From positions 372,001 through 436,000 of the forward strand of contig NZ_MORL01000003.1 in NCBI RefSeq assembly GCF_001870735.1: a DNA stretch of 64,000 bases, in the 5' to 3' direction. Made by a program: the position numbers and the translations under genes. Shown here piece by piece: positions 26,854-36,530 of the stretch. Below the pieces are notes generated by a model that saw only the letters and a list, made by a program, of their open reading frames with translations, searched no databases and had not been told where the DNA came from. This DNA is from Arsenicibacter rosenii. Its GTDB lineage: Bacteria; Bacteroidota; Bacteroidia; Cytophagales; Spirosomataceae. The first letter of the stretch is position 1; every line of letters starts with the position of its first letter.

Positions 26854-28299
26854 TTAACCGACTGAACCTTCCAGACTGATTTCCAGAAGTTTCTGCGCCT
26901 CAACGGCAAACTCCATCGGTAATTGATTCAAGACTTCCTTAGCATATCCATTGACAATCAGGGCTACAGCCTGCTCCGTCGGGATACCGCGCTGGTTGCA
27001 GTAGAACAGCTGATCTTCGCCGATTTTCGACGTGGTAGCTTCGTGTTCTACCGTTGCCGTCGGGTTTTTCACCTCGATATACGGGAAGGTGTGCGCACCG
27101 CAACGGTCGCCCAGCAACAAAGAGTCACACTGCGAGAAGTTACGGGCATTTTCCGCACGCTTCATCACTTCGACCAGGCCACGGTATGAGTTATGGCTCT
27201 TACCGGCCGAAATTCCTTTCGATACAATCCGGCTTTTCGTGTTTTTACCAATGTGAATCATCTTCGTACCGGTATCCGCCTGCTGCATGTTGTTGGTTAC
27301 GGCCACCGAGTAAAACTCCCCGATCGAATAATCTCCTTTCAGAATGACGGACGGGTATTTCCACGTAACAGCCGAACCTGTTTCAACCTGCGTCCATGAA
27401 ATTTTCGAATGCGGGCCATCGCAGATACCACGCTTCGTAACGAAGTTGTAGATACCGCCACGACCTTCTTTATCACCGGGATACCAGTTCTGTACGGTCG
27501 AATATTTAATTTCGGCCTCTTTGGCGGCAATCAGCTCAACCACAGCGGCGTGCAGCTGGTTTTCGTCACGCATCGGCGCCGTACAGCCTTCGAGATAGCT
27601 TACATAACTGCCTTCGTCGGCAACAATCAGCGTCCGTTCGAACTGACCGGTACCGGCTGCGTTGATCCGGAAATAGGTCGACAACTCCATCGGGCAGCGT
27701 ACCCCTTTCGGGATGTAGCAGAACGAGCCGTCTGAGAAAACGGCAGAGTTCAGGGCCGTGAAGAAGTTATCTTTCGCCGGAACAACCGAACCCAGATACT
27801 CCCGTACCAGCTCCGGATATTCCTGAATAGCTTCAGAGATTGAACAAAAGATAATACCTAACTCTTTCAGCTTGGTTTTGAACGTTGTACCGATTGATAC
27901 AGAATCAATTACGGCATCAACGGCCACCCCTGAGAGACGCTCCTGTTCCTGGAGGGAAATACCCAGACGCTCAAATGTGCGGCGGAGTTCAGGATCGATA
28001 TCGTCGAGTGATTTAACTTCCTTTTTCTGAACAGGGGCCGAGTAGTATTTAATATCCTGATAATCAATCGGCGGATAGGTAACGTTCGGCCATTTTGGTT
28101 CGGTCATCTCCTGCCAGATGCGGAACGCCTTCAGACGCCATTCCAGCATCCATTCCGGTTCGTTCTTTTTGGCTGAGATGAAGCGTACTGTATCTTCGTT
28201 CAATCCTTTCGGAGCCTCATCCACTTCTAAGAGCGTCTCGAAACCATATTTGTATTCCGAGTTGGTGATGCTCTCTAAGATTTCAACGTCTTTGCTCAT
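26854..28299 (-). CDS. sufB: Fe-S cluster assembly scaffold SufB
   Basis: 481 residues; the beta-helix SufB/SufD protein of the SUF pathway. Characteristic are [16 protein letters not shown] near 60, [63 protein letters not shown], and [20 protein letters not shown] with the conserved C-terminal Cys. sufC, sufD and sufS are not adjacent in this window, which is unusual, since they usually follow sufB directly; here hepT/mntA and lpxB stand in that position. Confidence 0.95.
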   Translation of the reverse strand: MSKDVEILESITNSEYKYGFETLLEVDEAPKGLNEDTVRFISAKKNEPEWMLEWRLKAFRIWQEMTEPKWPNVTYPPIDYQDIKYYSAPVQKKEVKSLDDIDPELRRTFERLGISLQEQERLSGVAVDAVIDSVSIGTTFKTKLKELGIIFCSISEAIQEYPELVREYLGSVVPAKDNFFTALNSAVFSDGSFCYIPKGVRCPMELSTYFRINAAGTGQFERTLIVADEGSYVSYLEGCTAPMRDENQLHAAVVELIAAKEAEIKYSTVQNWYPGDKEGRGGIYNFVTKRGICDGPHSKISWTQVETGSAVTWKYPSVILKGDYSIGEFYSVAVTNNMQQADTGTKMIHIGKNTKSRIVSKGISAGKSHNSYRGLVEVMKRAENARNFSQCDSLLLGDRCGAHTFPYIEVKNPTATVEHEATTSKIGEDQLFYCNQRGIPTEQAVALIVNGYAKEVLNQLPMEFAVEAQKLLEISLEGSVG

Positions 28300-28520
28300 A
28301 GCTAATTAGGTCGGTCGAGTGTTTCTTTTCGTCCTGTATTAAAGATTTAACACCATTATGGCCGGGTACGTTCCGACGGGAACCTGCAAATTTAACGAAT
28401 AGAGTCGTGCAAACGACAGTGTACCCGTCCGGAAATCTTTATTTTTTACCTACCTCTTCCTCAACTCCTACCCGGCATCAAAAACCACCGGCAACCAGTA
28501 ACCACCGGCACCTGAAACCG

Positions 28521-30335
28521 TCACCGCTTCAACGCCAGAAACTGCACCCGCCCCGCCGACGGCAACCGCGTTTCGGCGACCGGTTTGCCATAACGCGCAT
28601 AAAACTGCGCAGCCATGCCTGCCGGCAATAGTTCAGGATAGAGATTAATACCGGCAAAGTCGTTCGTCCGCAGGTAATTGTCAAAAAATGTCCAGTCGGC
28701 AGCGGTGAACAGATACCCGGGCGATAAGCGTTTCGGCCAGCCGTCGCGCAGGAAAGGTTTGATCTGATCCGGATGCAATCGCCCGAAATACTGTCCGACG
28801 ACTTTCTTGTCGTAGAACCGACGGAAGGTGAAGACCGCATTCTGGGCATCGTAATGCGGACAAAGCCCCTCCTGCATTCCTGTCCCATCGGCGCCGACAA
28901 CACAGAACGGCCAATCCAGTACGGCCTCGCCCGGCGTCTTGTGCACCCGCTCCATGTAGGTATACACATCCGCCGGTAACGGTGGCAGGTGATAGATTGT
29001 AAAGTAGTAATAACCAAACTGCCACTCGGCCAGCATCAATAGGCCGATCAGGCTCAGCGCCATCCTGGCGGGTAAACGTGTTGGCAAACGCATACCAAGT
29101 GCTAAAAAACTCAGCAATATGGGGTAAATCAGCGTGGCGCGCCCGCCGTGCCGGTTAAAGCTAAACCACGGGAAAACTTTCAGCGTCGGCACCAGCGCCG
29201 GATGATAGAGCAGACACAAGGCAAGTGTCAGCACAACCGGCCCCCAGAGCGGAATCTGACGGCGCATCTGCCAGAAACCGATTATGGCCAGCAAGACCAG
29301 ATATAACCCCGGACTCGTCTGCCCGTAACTTTCATAGCTATCCTTAAAATATTTTTCGTATTGCTGCTCATACTGATTCAGATACGGCAGGTGCGGAATC
29401 AGCAATCGGGCCGGATGCGACCACAGCCGCGACGGGGGCATCACGCTGAAATCAAATTTCCAGGCCGTAAACGCAATCTGTAAGGTGAGCGGCACATACA
29501 GGTATATGTTCAGCAGCATCAACCCGGCAATTACCCAAATAAGCGTAGATCGCTGCCTGTATTCGCGGGAAACCCAGGCCATTAACTGTACCGGCCAATG
29601 GCTGATTCCGGGATTATTCCGGTATAATAAATACATCCCGAACGGTACGGCAACGGTAGTGAACGTCAGGGCAAAACCAGCTACATAGCCTAATTCAAGC
29701 CCCAATATCTGTACATGCAGCCACGCCCATACCAGCAGAAACAGCAGCGAAAGCCGCTGCCGGTGATACAGCTGCCAGAGCAGCCGGTATGTTGCCACGA
29801 TGCAAAGGATGGTCCAGTGGCCGACACAAACGTTCAGGTGTACGGGGTATTTCCAGAGCCCGTAGAAATTAAACACCGATACCGCCAGGCTGACAATGGC
29901 CAGCTGCCACGGCGGAAAAAACGCACGAAGCAACCAAAACGTACCAATCGCCGTAATGACTATGCTGAACACGTAGTAAAACTGAAGATACGGCCCCGGT
30001 CCGTCGTTGAGCCAGTAACAGAACGCATACCAGTAGTCACGTTCAAAGCCCCACGGCAGAAAAACCTGCAGGGTGCCGTATGGATAAAATGTCTGATCGT
30101 TATCGAGATTCAGATGAGGAATGAGCCCGAACGAAATATTCTTAAAAAAATAGTACCCGGCATATTCGTACTGATCGGTATCATCGCCGTCGGAAAGCGG
30201 AAACCGGAAATCACCGACTGCGTAAATAATCAGCGCTAAAACGGTAATTGTCACGATTATTAGCCAGCGGGACCATACAAGCGGGCGGTCTTTTGGACGA
30301 AGCCCGGAAAAATTTGACGTTTGTTTATCCTCCAT
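28521..30335 (-). CDS. Multi-pass membrane protein, GT-C glycosyltransferase-like
   Basis: 604 residues with roughly 11-12 membrane helices and a soluble C-terminal part of about 150 residues. The topology, the periplasmic loop after the first helix with acidic residues (RFPLSDGDDTDQYEYAG), and the long membrane domain suggest a GT-C fold transferase that uses lipid-linked sugars. The tail (TAADWTFFDNYLRTNDFAGINLYPEL) has no known domain. No signal for a specific substrate; it stands alone upstream of leuS, divergent. Confidence 0.6.
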   Translation of the reverse strand: MEDKQTSNFSGLRPKDRPLVWSRWLIIVTITVLALIIYAVGDFRFPLSDGDDTDQYEYAGYYFFKNISFGLIPHLNLDNDQTFYPYGTLQVFLPWGFERDYWYAFCYWLNDGPGPYLQFYYVFSIVITAIGTFWLLRAFFPPWQLAIVSLAVSVFNFYGLWKYPVHLNVCVGHWTILCIVATYRLLWQLYHRQRLSLLFLLVWAWLHVQILGLELGYVAGFALTFTTVAVPFGMYLLYRNNPGISHWPVQLMAWVSREYRQRSTLIWVIAGLMLLNIYLYVPLTLQIAFTAWKFDFSVMPPSRLWSHPARLLIPHLPYLNQYEQQYEKYFKDSYESYGQTSPGLYLVLLAIIGFWQMRRQIPLWGPVVLTLALCLLYHPALVPTLKVFPWFSFNRHGGRATLIYPILLSFLALGMRLPTRLPARMALSLIGLLMLAEWQFGYYYFTIYHLPPLPADVYTYMERVHKTPGEAVLDWPFCVVGADGTGMQEGLCPHYDAQNAVFTFRRFYDKKVVGQYFGRLHPDQIKPFLRDGWPKRLSPGYLFTAADWTFFDNYLRTNDFAGINLYPELLPAGMAAQFYARYGKPVAETRLPSAGRVQFLALKR

Positions 30336-30416
30336 GCGATATTACTTCTCAACTGAGTACAACAAAAGTCATCCGAAACGGCTATTTTTGCAAAAATTTT
30401 AATAAAAGAGGTACCT

Positions 30417-30503
30417 GAATGAAGAATGGATAATGACGAATGAACAATGATGCTACCGCAGACCAATTGTTCATGATCCATTATACATTGTCCATTATTC
30501 ATA
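30417..30503. repeat. Word-repeat inverted repeat F upstream of leuS
   Basis: Left arm 30417-30448 (GAATGAAGAATGGATAATG) and right arm 30466-30503 (TCCATTATACATTGTCCATT) pair imperfectly; the inner nine bases ATGAACAAT / ATTGTTCAT pair perfectly. The G-poorer arm ends four bases before the leuS ATG. Element G, upstream of trpS, uses the same words. Confidence 0.75.
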
Positions 30504-30506
30504 AGC

Positions 30507-33389
30507 ATGAATATGGCTGACTACAATCACCGCGAGACCGAACAGAAATGGCAGCGGTTCTGGGACGAAAACCAGACCTACCGCACTACCACGGATGCCG
30601 CCGGACAGGCATCGTCAAAGCCTAAATTCTATGTCCTGGACATGTTCCCCTATCCATCGGGAGCGGGTCTGCACGTAGGCCACCCGCTGGGATACATTGC
30701 CTCCGACATCGTGTCGCGGTATAAGCGGCTGAAGGGCTTCAATGTGCTGCACCCGATGGGCTTCGACTCGTTCGGGCTACCAGCCGAGCAATATGCCATT
30801 CAAACCGGTCAGCATCCGGCGATTACGACCGAAAATAACATTGCCACCTACATCAAGCAGTTAAAGCAGATCGGGTTCAGCTACGACTGGAGCCGCGAGG
30901 TACGTACCTCCGACCCGTCGTATTATAAATGGACACAGTGGATTTTCATGGAGCTGTTCAACAGCTGGTATAATAAAGATACCGACCGTGCAGAACCGAT
31001 CAGCACCCTGCTGGAGAAATTTGCAACCAACGGTACTACCGACGTAAACGCCGTTTGCGACGCCGACACACCTGCCTTTACAGCGGCCGAATGGAACAAC
31101 CTGTCGGCCACCGAACGGCATGCCATTACCCTGCATTACCGCCTGACCTATCTGGCCGATGCGGTCGTGAACTGGTGCCCGGCACTGGGTACAGTACTGG
31201 CCAACGACGAGGTGAAAGACGGCGTTTCGGAGCGGGGCGGTTATCCGGTCGAGCAAAAGAAAATGCGGCAGTGGATGATGCGGATCACGGCCTATGCCGA
31301 CCGGCTCCTGACAGGTCTGGATACCATCGACTGGTCGGAATCGATCAAGGAACAACAACGCAACTGGATCGGTAAGTCGGTCGGGGCGTCGGTTAAGTTT
31401 GCGCTGGAAACAGATGCGGCGACCTCAATTGAGGTGTTTACGACACGGGTGGATACCATCTACGGGGTAACCTTTATGGTGCTGGCACCGGAACATGAAC
31501 TGGTCGGCAGCCTGACCACTCCGGAGCAGCGCGACGCCGTTGAGGCTTACGTCAACGCGGCCAAACTGCGCTCAGAACGCGACCGGATGTCGGACGTAAA
31601 AACGGTTTCAGGGGTGTTTACCGGCAGCTATTGCCTCAATCCGTTCAGCGGCGAAAAAGTACCGATCTGGCTGGCCGACTACGTGCTGGCGGGGTATGGC
31701 ACCGGCGCGGTGATGGCCGTACCATCGGGCGATCAGCGCGACTGGACGTTTGCCACGCATTTCGGGCTGCCGATTGTGGCCATTCTGGACACGCAGAAAG
31801 ATGTTGATACACAAGCTGATAATACCAAAGAAGGCCGCTATATCAATTCGGGTATCATCAATGGCATGACCTACAAAGAGGCCACGGCTACGTTGATTGC
31901 CTGGCTGGAAGAACGCGGTCTGGGCAGCGCACGGGTGAACTACCGGATGCGCGACGCCGTGTTCAGCCGTCAGCGGTATTGGGGCGAACCGGTGCCGGTT
32001 TACTTCAAAGCCGATGCCAACGGAACCGTATTGCCATACCTGATCGACGAAAGTGAGCTGCCGCTTGAGCTGCCGGCCGTTGATAAGTACCTGCCTACCG
32101 AAACCGGCGAACCACCGCTGGCACGGGCAGAAGGCTGGAAATATAACCCCACCCCTAACCCCTCCCCTTCACAAGGAGAGGGAAATTACGAATACGAACT
32201 GTCGACGATGCCGGGCTGGGCGGGTTCGTCGTGGTACTGGTACCGGTACATGGACCCGAAAAACGACAGCGAATTTGCGTCGAAAGAAGCCATCGCCTAC
32301 TGGCAGGATGTCGATCTGTACATGGGTGGTTCTGAGCACGCAACGGGTCACCTGCTCTACAGCCGTTTCTGGAACAAATTTCTGAAAGACCGTGGCTATG
32401 TGACGCAGGAAGAGCCGTTTAAGAAGCTGATCAACCAGGGCATGATTCAGGGCCGGTCGAATTTTGCGTACCGGATTAAAGGGACAGGAATCGAAGGAGT
32501 TCCGCCGGTATTTGTATCACTGAACCAAATCAACGGCCGCGAGGTAACCCCGCTGCACGTTGACGTGAATATTGTTGAAAACGACGTACTGGACATTGAG
32601 GCGTTCAAAAAGCAACGTCCTGACCTGGCCGATGGCGCGGAGTTTATCACCGAGCCGGATGGTAAATACGTGGTAGGTGCCGAAGTCGAGAAAATGTCCA
32701 AGTCGAAGTACAACGTGGTGAACCCCGACACGGTCGTAGAGCGTTACGGCGCCGACGTACTGCGTTTGTACGAGATGTTTTTAGGCCCGCTGGAACAGGC
32801 CAAGCCCTGGAACACCAACGGCATCGACGGTACGTTCCGGTTTATCCGTAAGTTCTGGCGCTTGTTCTACGAAGAGAAAGCCGATGGTACGTCGAAATGG
32901 GTCGTTACGGACGAAGCCCCAGCCCCGGCCGAGCTGAAAATCCTGCACAAGACAATCAAAAAGGTGCAGGAAGACATTGATAATTATTCGTTTAACACGT
33001 CGGTCAGTGCGTTCATGGTGTGTGTCAATGAGCTGTCGACGCTGAAGTGCCGCAAGCGGGCTGTCTTGCAGGATCTGGTCCTGTTGCTATCGCCGTTTGC
33101 GCCGCACATTACCGAAGAGCTGTGGGCAGCCCTCGGCAACGAGCCGGGCACGGTGTCATCGGCCAGCTTCCCGGTTTTCGATCCGAAATTCCTGGTCGAA
33201 GATGCCTTTGAGTATCCGATTCAGATCAACGGCAAAGTGCGGACCACGATCTCGTTTGCCACCGACCGGGCGGCATCGGAGATCGAGCAGGAAGTGCTGG
33301 CCAATGACGTGGTACAGAAATGGCTGGAAGGCAAAACACCGAAAAAAGTGGTGGTGGTGCCGAAGCGGATTGTCAACGTCGTGCTGTAA
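30507..33389 (+). CDS. leuS: Leucine-tRNA ligase
   Basis: 960-residue class I synthetase. HxGH is HVGHPLGY at about 56-63 and KMSKSKYN is at 729-736; the editing CP1 domain lies between. [11 protein letters not shown] and the C-terminal anticodon-binding region ([14 protein letters not shown]) are also present. At residues 546-561 an unusual Pro-rich stretch ([14 protein letters not shown]) coincides with a GC-rich palindromic repeat and replaces a normally variable linker. The ATG at 30507 follows word-repeat F; an ATG two codons later is equally possible. A terminator hairpin follows. Confidence 0.96.
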   Translation: MNMADYNHRETEQKWQRFWDENQTYRTTTDAAGQASSKPKFYVLDMFPYPSGAGLHVGHPLGYIASDIVSRYKRLKGFNVLHPMGFDSFGLPAEQYAIQTGQHPAITTENNIATYIKQLKQIGFSYDWSREVRTSDPSYYKWTQWIFMELFNSWYNKDTDRAEPISTLLEKFATNGTTDVNAVCDADTPAFTAAEWNNLSATERHAITLHYRLTYLADAVVNWCPALGTVLANDEVKDGVSERGGYPVEQKKMRQWMMRITAYADRLLTGLDTIDWSESIKEQQRNWIGKSVGASVKFALETDAATSIEVFTTRVDTIYGVTFMVLAPEHELVGSLTTPEQRDAVEAYVNAAKLRSERDRMSDVKTVSGVFTGSYCLNPFSGEKVPIWLADYVLAGYGTGAVMAVPSGDQRDWTFATHFGLPIVAILDTQKDVDTQADNTKEGRYINSGIINGMTYKEATATLIAWLEERGLGSARVNYRMRDAVFSRQRYWGEPVPVYFKADANGTVLPYLIDESELPLELPAVDKYLPTETGEPPLARAEGWKYNPTPNPSPSQGEGNYEYELSTMPGWAGSSWYWYRYMDPKNDSEFASKEAIAYWQDVDLYMGGSEHATGHLLYSRFWNKFLKDRGYVTQEEPFKKLINQGMIQGRSNFAYRIKGTGIEGVPPVFVSLNQINGREVTPLHVDVNIVENDVLDIEAFKKQRPDLADGAEFITEPDGKYVVGAEVEKMSKSKYNVVNPDTVVERYGADVLRLYEMFLGPLEQAKPWNTNGIDGTFRFIRKFWRLFYEEKADGTSKWVVTDEAPAPAELKILHKTIKKVQEDIDNYSFNTSVSAFMVCVNELSTLKCRKRAVLQDLVLLLSPFAPHITEELWAALGNEPGTVSSASFPVFDPKFLVEDAFEYPIQINGKVRTTISFATDRAASEIEQEVLANDVVQKWLEGKTPKKVVVVPKRIVNVVL
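32145..32186. repeat. REP-like palindromic repeat inserted in frame in leuS
   Basis: Contains CCCCACCCCTAACCCC followed by the hairpin CCTCCCCTT-CAC-AAGGAGAGG (one mismatch). It is translated as [14 protein letters not shown] without disturbing the frame. The CCCTAACCCC...GGAG type of unit resembles GC-rich interspersed repeats often seen between genes of Bacteroidota; only this one copy is in the window. Confidence 0.7.
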
Positions 33390-33410
33390 GGCAGGCGAAC
33401 TGATATAGAC

Positions 33411-33450
33411 AACGGGCGGAGATAAATCGTTATCTTCGCCCGTTTTGTTT
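33411..33450. terminator. Terminator after leuS
   Basis: Stem AACGGGCG-AGATAA / TTATCT-CGCCCGTT with one mismatched pair, then a T-rich run; between convergent genes. Confidence 0.85.
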
Positions 33451-33455
33451 ACCGG

Positions 33456-34586
33456 CTATTGGCTCACTAACTGCTGCACCGTCCGCTCAATATCATCCGA
33501 AAAGCCCTGACTGACCAGCCGGATTACCCCCTTCCGATCAATAAGCACATAGAACGGAATAACGTCAAGCCCATACCTTTGCCGCACCTGATTAGAACCG
33601 ATTAGCGTCAGGAAAGGCAGTTGCCACTTCGTCAGCAGCCGCCGGACCGCATCCAGTTGCTGAACTTCATGCGTAATGCCGTAAACCTGTAAACCCTGCT
33701 GGTTGTACTTGCGGTACAGCTGCTCCACTTTCGGCATCGACGCCAGACAGGGGCCGCACCATACCTCCCAGAAATCCAGCAACGTCACTTTGCCTGCAAA
33801 GGCGGTTGATGACAGCGAATCGCCCTGAAGCGTGGCCAGCCGGAAATCCGGTGCCGGCTGCCCCACCAACCGCCCCGCCGGTTTCTTACTATTGACGACC
33901 GGCAGTTCCTGACGATAGGTCTGCAGAAAGGCCGGTTCCCGGAACAGACTGTCGGCCAGAACCGTATTTATTTTAACTGAGCTGATTTTGTAGAACAGAT
34001 CCTGTACTTTGCCCAGGGTTTCCTGATGTTGCCGCACACGCACAGGCAATAGGGTAGAACGGTCGATTTGTAGCTGCTTATACCGGTTTATTACGTCATA
34101 TTGTTTAATGTCAGCGTAATGCATCGTCAGAAAGTAATACGCATCGTCCTGCGTCAGCTGGAAACGGACAACTTTTGTGGTATCCAGCCGGATGAGATCA
34201 GAGACAACCATCCGCCCCCCCGATTGGTAGAGCAGGCTGGCAAAAGCGGTTGTGTCAGTGACGAGGGTATATGTTTTTTTGTGATCATCAGTCACATACC
34301 CCACATGGCCATCATAGATTACTTCACCGGCGATATCGTCCTGCTTTGCCCGAAACCAGAAACCCAGGCGGTGGTCATTCCGGTCAGGCCGTATGGCCGC
34401 CTGCCCGTTCAGCTGCCGGACATGCCCCGTAACCAGCGTGTCGGTCCGCTCCAGCGTATAACTTACTGTTGTCAGGGAGGCCTGCTTTTCGTAAACAGCC
34501 TTTATCAGGTGATGCACATCCTGCGCGATAAGGCTGACCGGAAACAGGAGCGGGAATACTACGATTTGTCGGAAAAACGGCTTCAT
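33456..34586 (-). CDS. TlpA-like thioredoxin-family protein with N-terminal sensor-like domain
   Basis: 376 residues from the ATG at 34586 (or 378 from 34592). Signal peptide MKPFFRQIVVFPLLFPVSLIAQ, an N-terminal strand-rich domain of about 210 residues without named family (LolA-like in layout), then a TlpA/AhpC-like domain with LLDFWEVWCGPCLASMP (redox WCGPC) and the cis-Pro loop DVIPFYVL. Exported and probably a periplasmic thiol reductant. No clear partner; a histidine kinase gene is divergent upstream. Confidence 0.82.
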   Translation of the reverse strand: MKPFFRQIVVFPLLFPVSLIAQDVHHLIKAVYEKQASLTTVSYTLERTDTLVTGHVRQLNGQAAIRPDRNDHRLGFWFRAKQDDIAGEVIYDGHVGYVTDDHKKTYTLVTDTTAFASLLYQSGGRMVVSDLIRLDTTKVVRFQLTQDDAYYFLTMHYADIKQYDVINRYKQLQIDRSTLLPVRVRQHQETLGKVQDLFYKISSVKINTVLADSLFREPAFLQTYRQELPVVNSKKPAGRLVGQPAPDFRLATLQGDSLSSTAFAGKVTLLDFWEVWCGPCLASMPKVEQLYRKYNQQGLQVYGITHEVQQLDAVRRLLTKWQLPFLTLIGSNQVRQRYGLDVIPFYVLIDRKGVIRLVSQGFSDDIERTVQQLVSQ

Positions 34587-34782
34587 AATCAACTTGTGTT
34601 GCGATTGATAAGCCCAAAAATAGCGTCATAGTATTTGCCCGGTCTATCCGATTCGGTGAAGCAGACAGGAAAATCGACCAGCTTTTGTTGGTCGAAAAAA
34701 AAGCCGGATTAGTCGAAATACAGCGCCGTCAGTTGATGTCCCCGAAGGTCTGTTGTATTTTCAGGGATACGAATGCGTAACG

Positions 34783-35856
34783 ATGGTCAAATCATTGAAG
34801 TTAAGCCTGCCGGAAGTCCTTTTCTTCGGCATTGTATTCATCCTGTTTTCGATCCTGACCGATTTTGAGTATAATCTCTACGAAAAAACCGGCCGGCTCC
34901 CCTCCCTGCTATCGCTGCTGGAACGATTGATTTATGGCGTATTGCGCACGATTCCGTACTGGCTGTATTACAAACTGATTCTTCCCGCTCTATTCGAAAA
35001 ACGATACCGGACATTTGGCTGGCGGCTGCTGGTTTTTCTCTTTTTACTGGATGGTTATCTGCATTATGTGATGTATGGGCTGGTGATGAATCTGTGGTTT
35101 TTGCCCGAAACAATGCTCGTGTCGGCCCGAAAATGGTACCATTCAAACGTTCTGCTTCATTTCAGCATCGTTTACATCATCCGCGAACTACTGATGGTAT
35201 CGGCCCTGGGTTATTACCAGCAATCGGTCCGGCAGCAGCAGCGGCTTCACGAGCTGAGTCAGCACCAGTTACAGACTGAACTTGATTCACTGCGGGCCCA
35301 GTTGCAGCCCCATTTTTTCTTTAACACACTGAATACCATCTACTCACTGGCGTTGCATGGTTCTGTTAAAACGGCTTCGCTCGTAGCCCGTCATGCTGAC
35401 ATCATGCGGTATATTCTTTATCGGGCCAGAAAGAAACGGGTTCCGCTGGATGAAGAGATTAACTTCCTGAGTAATTACGTAGCCGTTGAGTCCATGCGTT
35501 TTTCCGATAAAGCATCTATCCGGTTTGAGACGCAGGGGATTCATAACCGGATATTTATCGAACCTTTGCTGTTGCTGCCTTTCGTTGAAAACACCTTCAA
35601 ACATGGTCTTAGTCAGGAAATCCGTACCGGCTTTGTGCAGATTGTGCTGGTGTTGATAGACCATGAGCTTATTCTGGAAACCCGTAACAGTATGGTTCAG
35701 GCAGCAGGGCACACCAGGGCTGATCCGGGTATCGGACTGGCTAACGTCTCCAAACAACTGGCGTTGCTTTATCCGGATCAACACGAATTAAGTATTCAAC
35801 CCGACAACACCTGTTATTTTCTCCGGTTACGTTTACTATTATCGTCAAATGATTAA
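34783..35856 (+). CDS. LytS/YehU-type sensor histidine kinase
   Basis: About 357 residues from the ATG at 34783 (an ATG at 34753 is also possible). Four hydrophobic helices precede a coiled coil (SVRQQQRLHELSQHQLQTEL) and the His_kinase motif LRAQLQPHFFFNTLNTIYSL, then a degenerate HATPase region with LLLLPFVENTFKHGL and DPGIGLANV. This is the LytS family. It overlaps the response regulator gene by eight bases, so the two form a two-component system. The stimulus is unknown. Confidence 0.92.
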   Translation: MVKSLKLSLPEVLFFGIVFILFSILTDFEYNLYEKTGRLPSLLSLLERLIYGVLRTIPYWLYYKLILPALFEKRYRTFGWRLLVFLFLLDGYLHYVMYGLVMNLWFLPETMLVSARKWYHSNVLLHFSIVYIIRELLMVSALGYYQQSVRQQQRLHELSQHQLQTELDSLRAQLQPHFFFNTLNTIYSLALHGSVKTASLVARHADIMRYILYRARKKRVPLDEEINFLSNYVAVESMRFSDKASIRFETQGIHNRIFIEPLLLLPFVENTFKHGLSQEIRTGFVQIVLVLIDHELILETRNSMVQAAGHTRADPGIGLANVSKQLALLYPDQHELSIQPDNTCYFLRLRLLLSSND

Positions 35857-36526
35857 GTGCCTTATTGTCGATGATGAGCCGCTGGCGCGTCAGGTTCTGG
35901 AGACATACATACAGCAAACAGCTGATTTAGTGCTCATAAAAAGCTGCCCAAACGCGCTGGAAGCATTTGAGGCAGTTACAAACTATCCGGTTGATCTTAT
36001 TTTTCTGGATATTCAGCTGCCCTTACTAACCGGTGTTGACTTTATTCGTCAACTCAGACAACCGCCTGCCGTTATTTTTACCACCGCCTACCCGGACTAT
36101 GCCGTCGAAAGCTACGAGCTGGAAGCAGTCGATTATGTATTGAAACCCATTACCTATCACCGGTTCGGGCAGAGCATCGACCGGTTCCTTAAACGCACGG
36201 CGGCTGTTATGCCCCCGGTGCCGCATACCTATTTCAAGGTAGATGGCCAGTTGGTCAAACTATTGCATGCAGACATTATGTACGCTCAGTCGATAAAAGA
36301 CTATATTCTGCTGAAAACCCCGCACCGGTCCTACATCATCCACATGACCATGAAAAGCTTAAGTGAGTTATTGCCAAACCAGCATTTCCGGCGGGTACAC
36401 CGCTCTTTTCTGGTGAATCTGCGGCATATAACAGCGGTTGGCAGGCAGGACATCCAGATCGGGGAAACGACCATTCCCATTGGAGACAGCTACCGGACCA
36501 TGCTGAATGACTTCCCGGTCCGGTAG
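35849..36526 (+). CDS. LytTR-type response regulator
   Basis: 225 residues: receiver domain (VDDEPLAR, phosphoacceptor Asp in LIFLDIQLP, FTTAYPDYAVESYELEAVDYVLKPI) and a C-terminal LytTR DNA-binding domain (MKSLSELLPNQHFRRVHRSFLVNL). Overlaps the kinase gene and is certainly its partner. LytTR regulators often bind pairs of short direct repeats; none was recognised nearby. A convergent STN-domain gene follows four bases after the stop. Confidence 0.95.
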   Translation: MIKCLIVDDEPLARQVLETYIQQTADLVLIKSCPNALEAFEAVTNYPVDLIFLDIQLPLLTGVDFIRQLRQPPAVIFTTAYPDYAVESYELEAVDYVLKPITYHRFGQSIDRFLKRTAAVMPPVPHTYFKVDGQLVKLLHADIMYAQSIKDYILLKTPHRSYIIHMTMKSLSELLPNQHFRRVHRSFLVNLRHITAVGRQDIQIGETTIPIGDSYRTMLNDFPVR

Positions 36527-36530
36527 CAGA

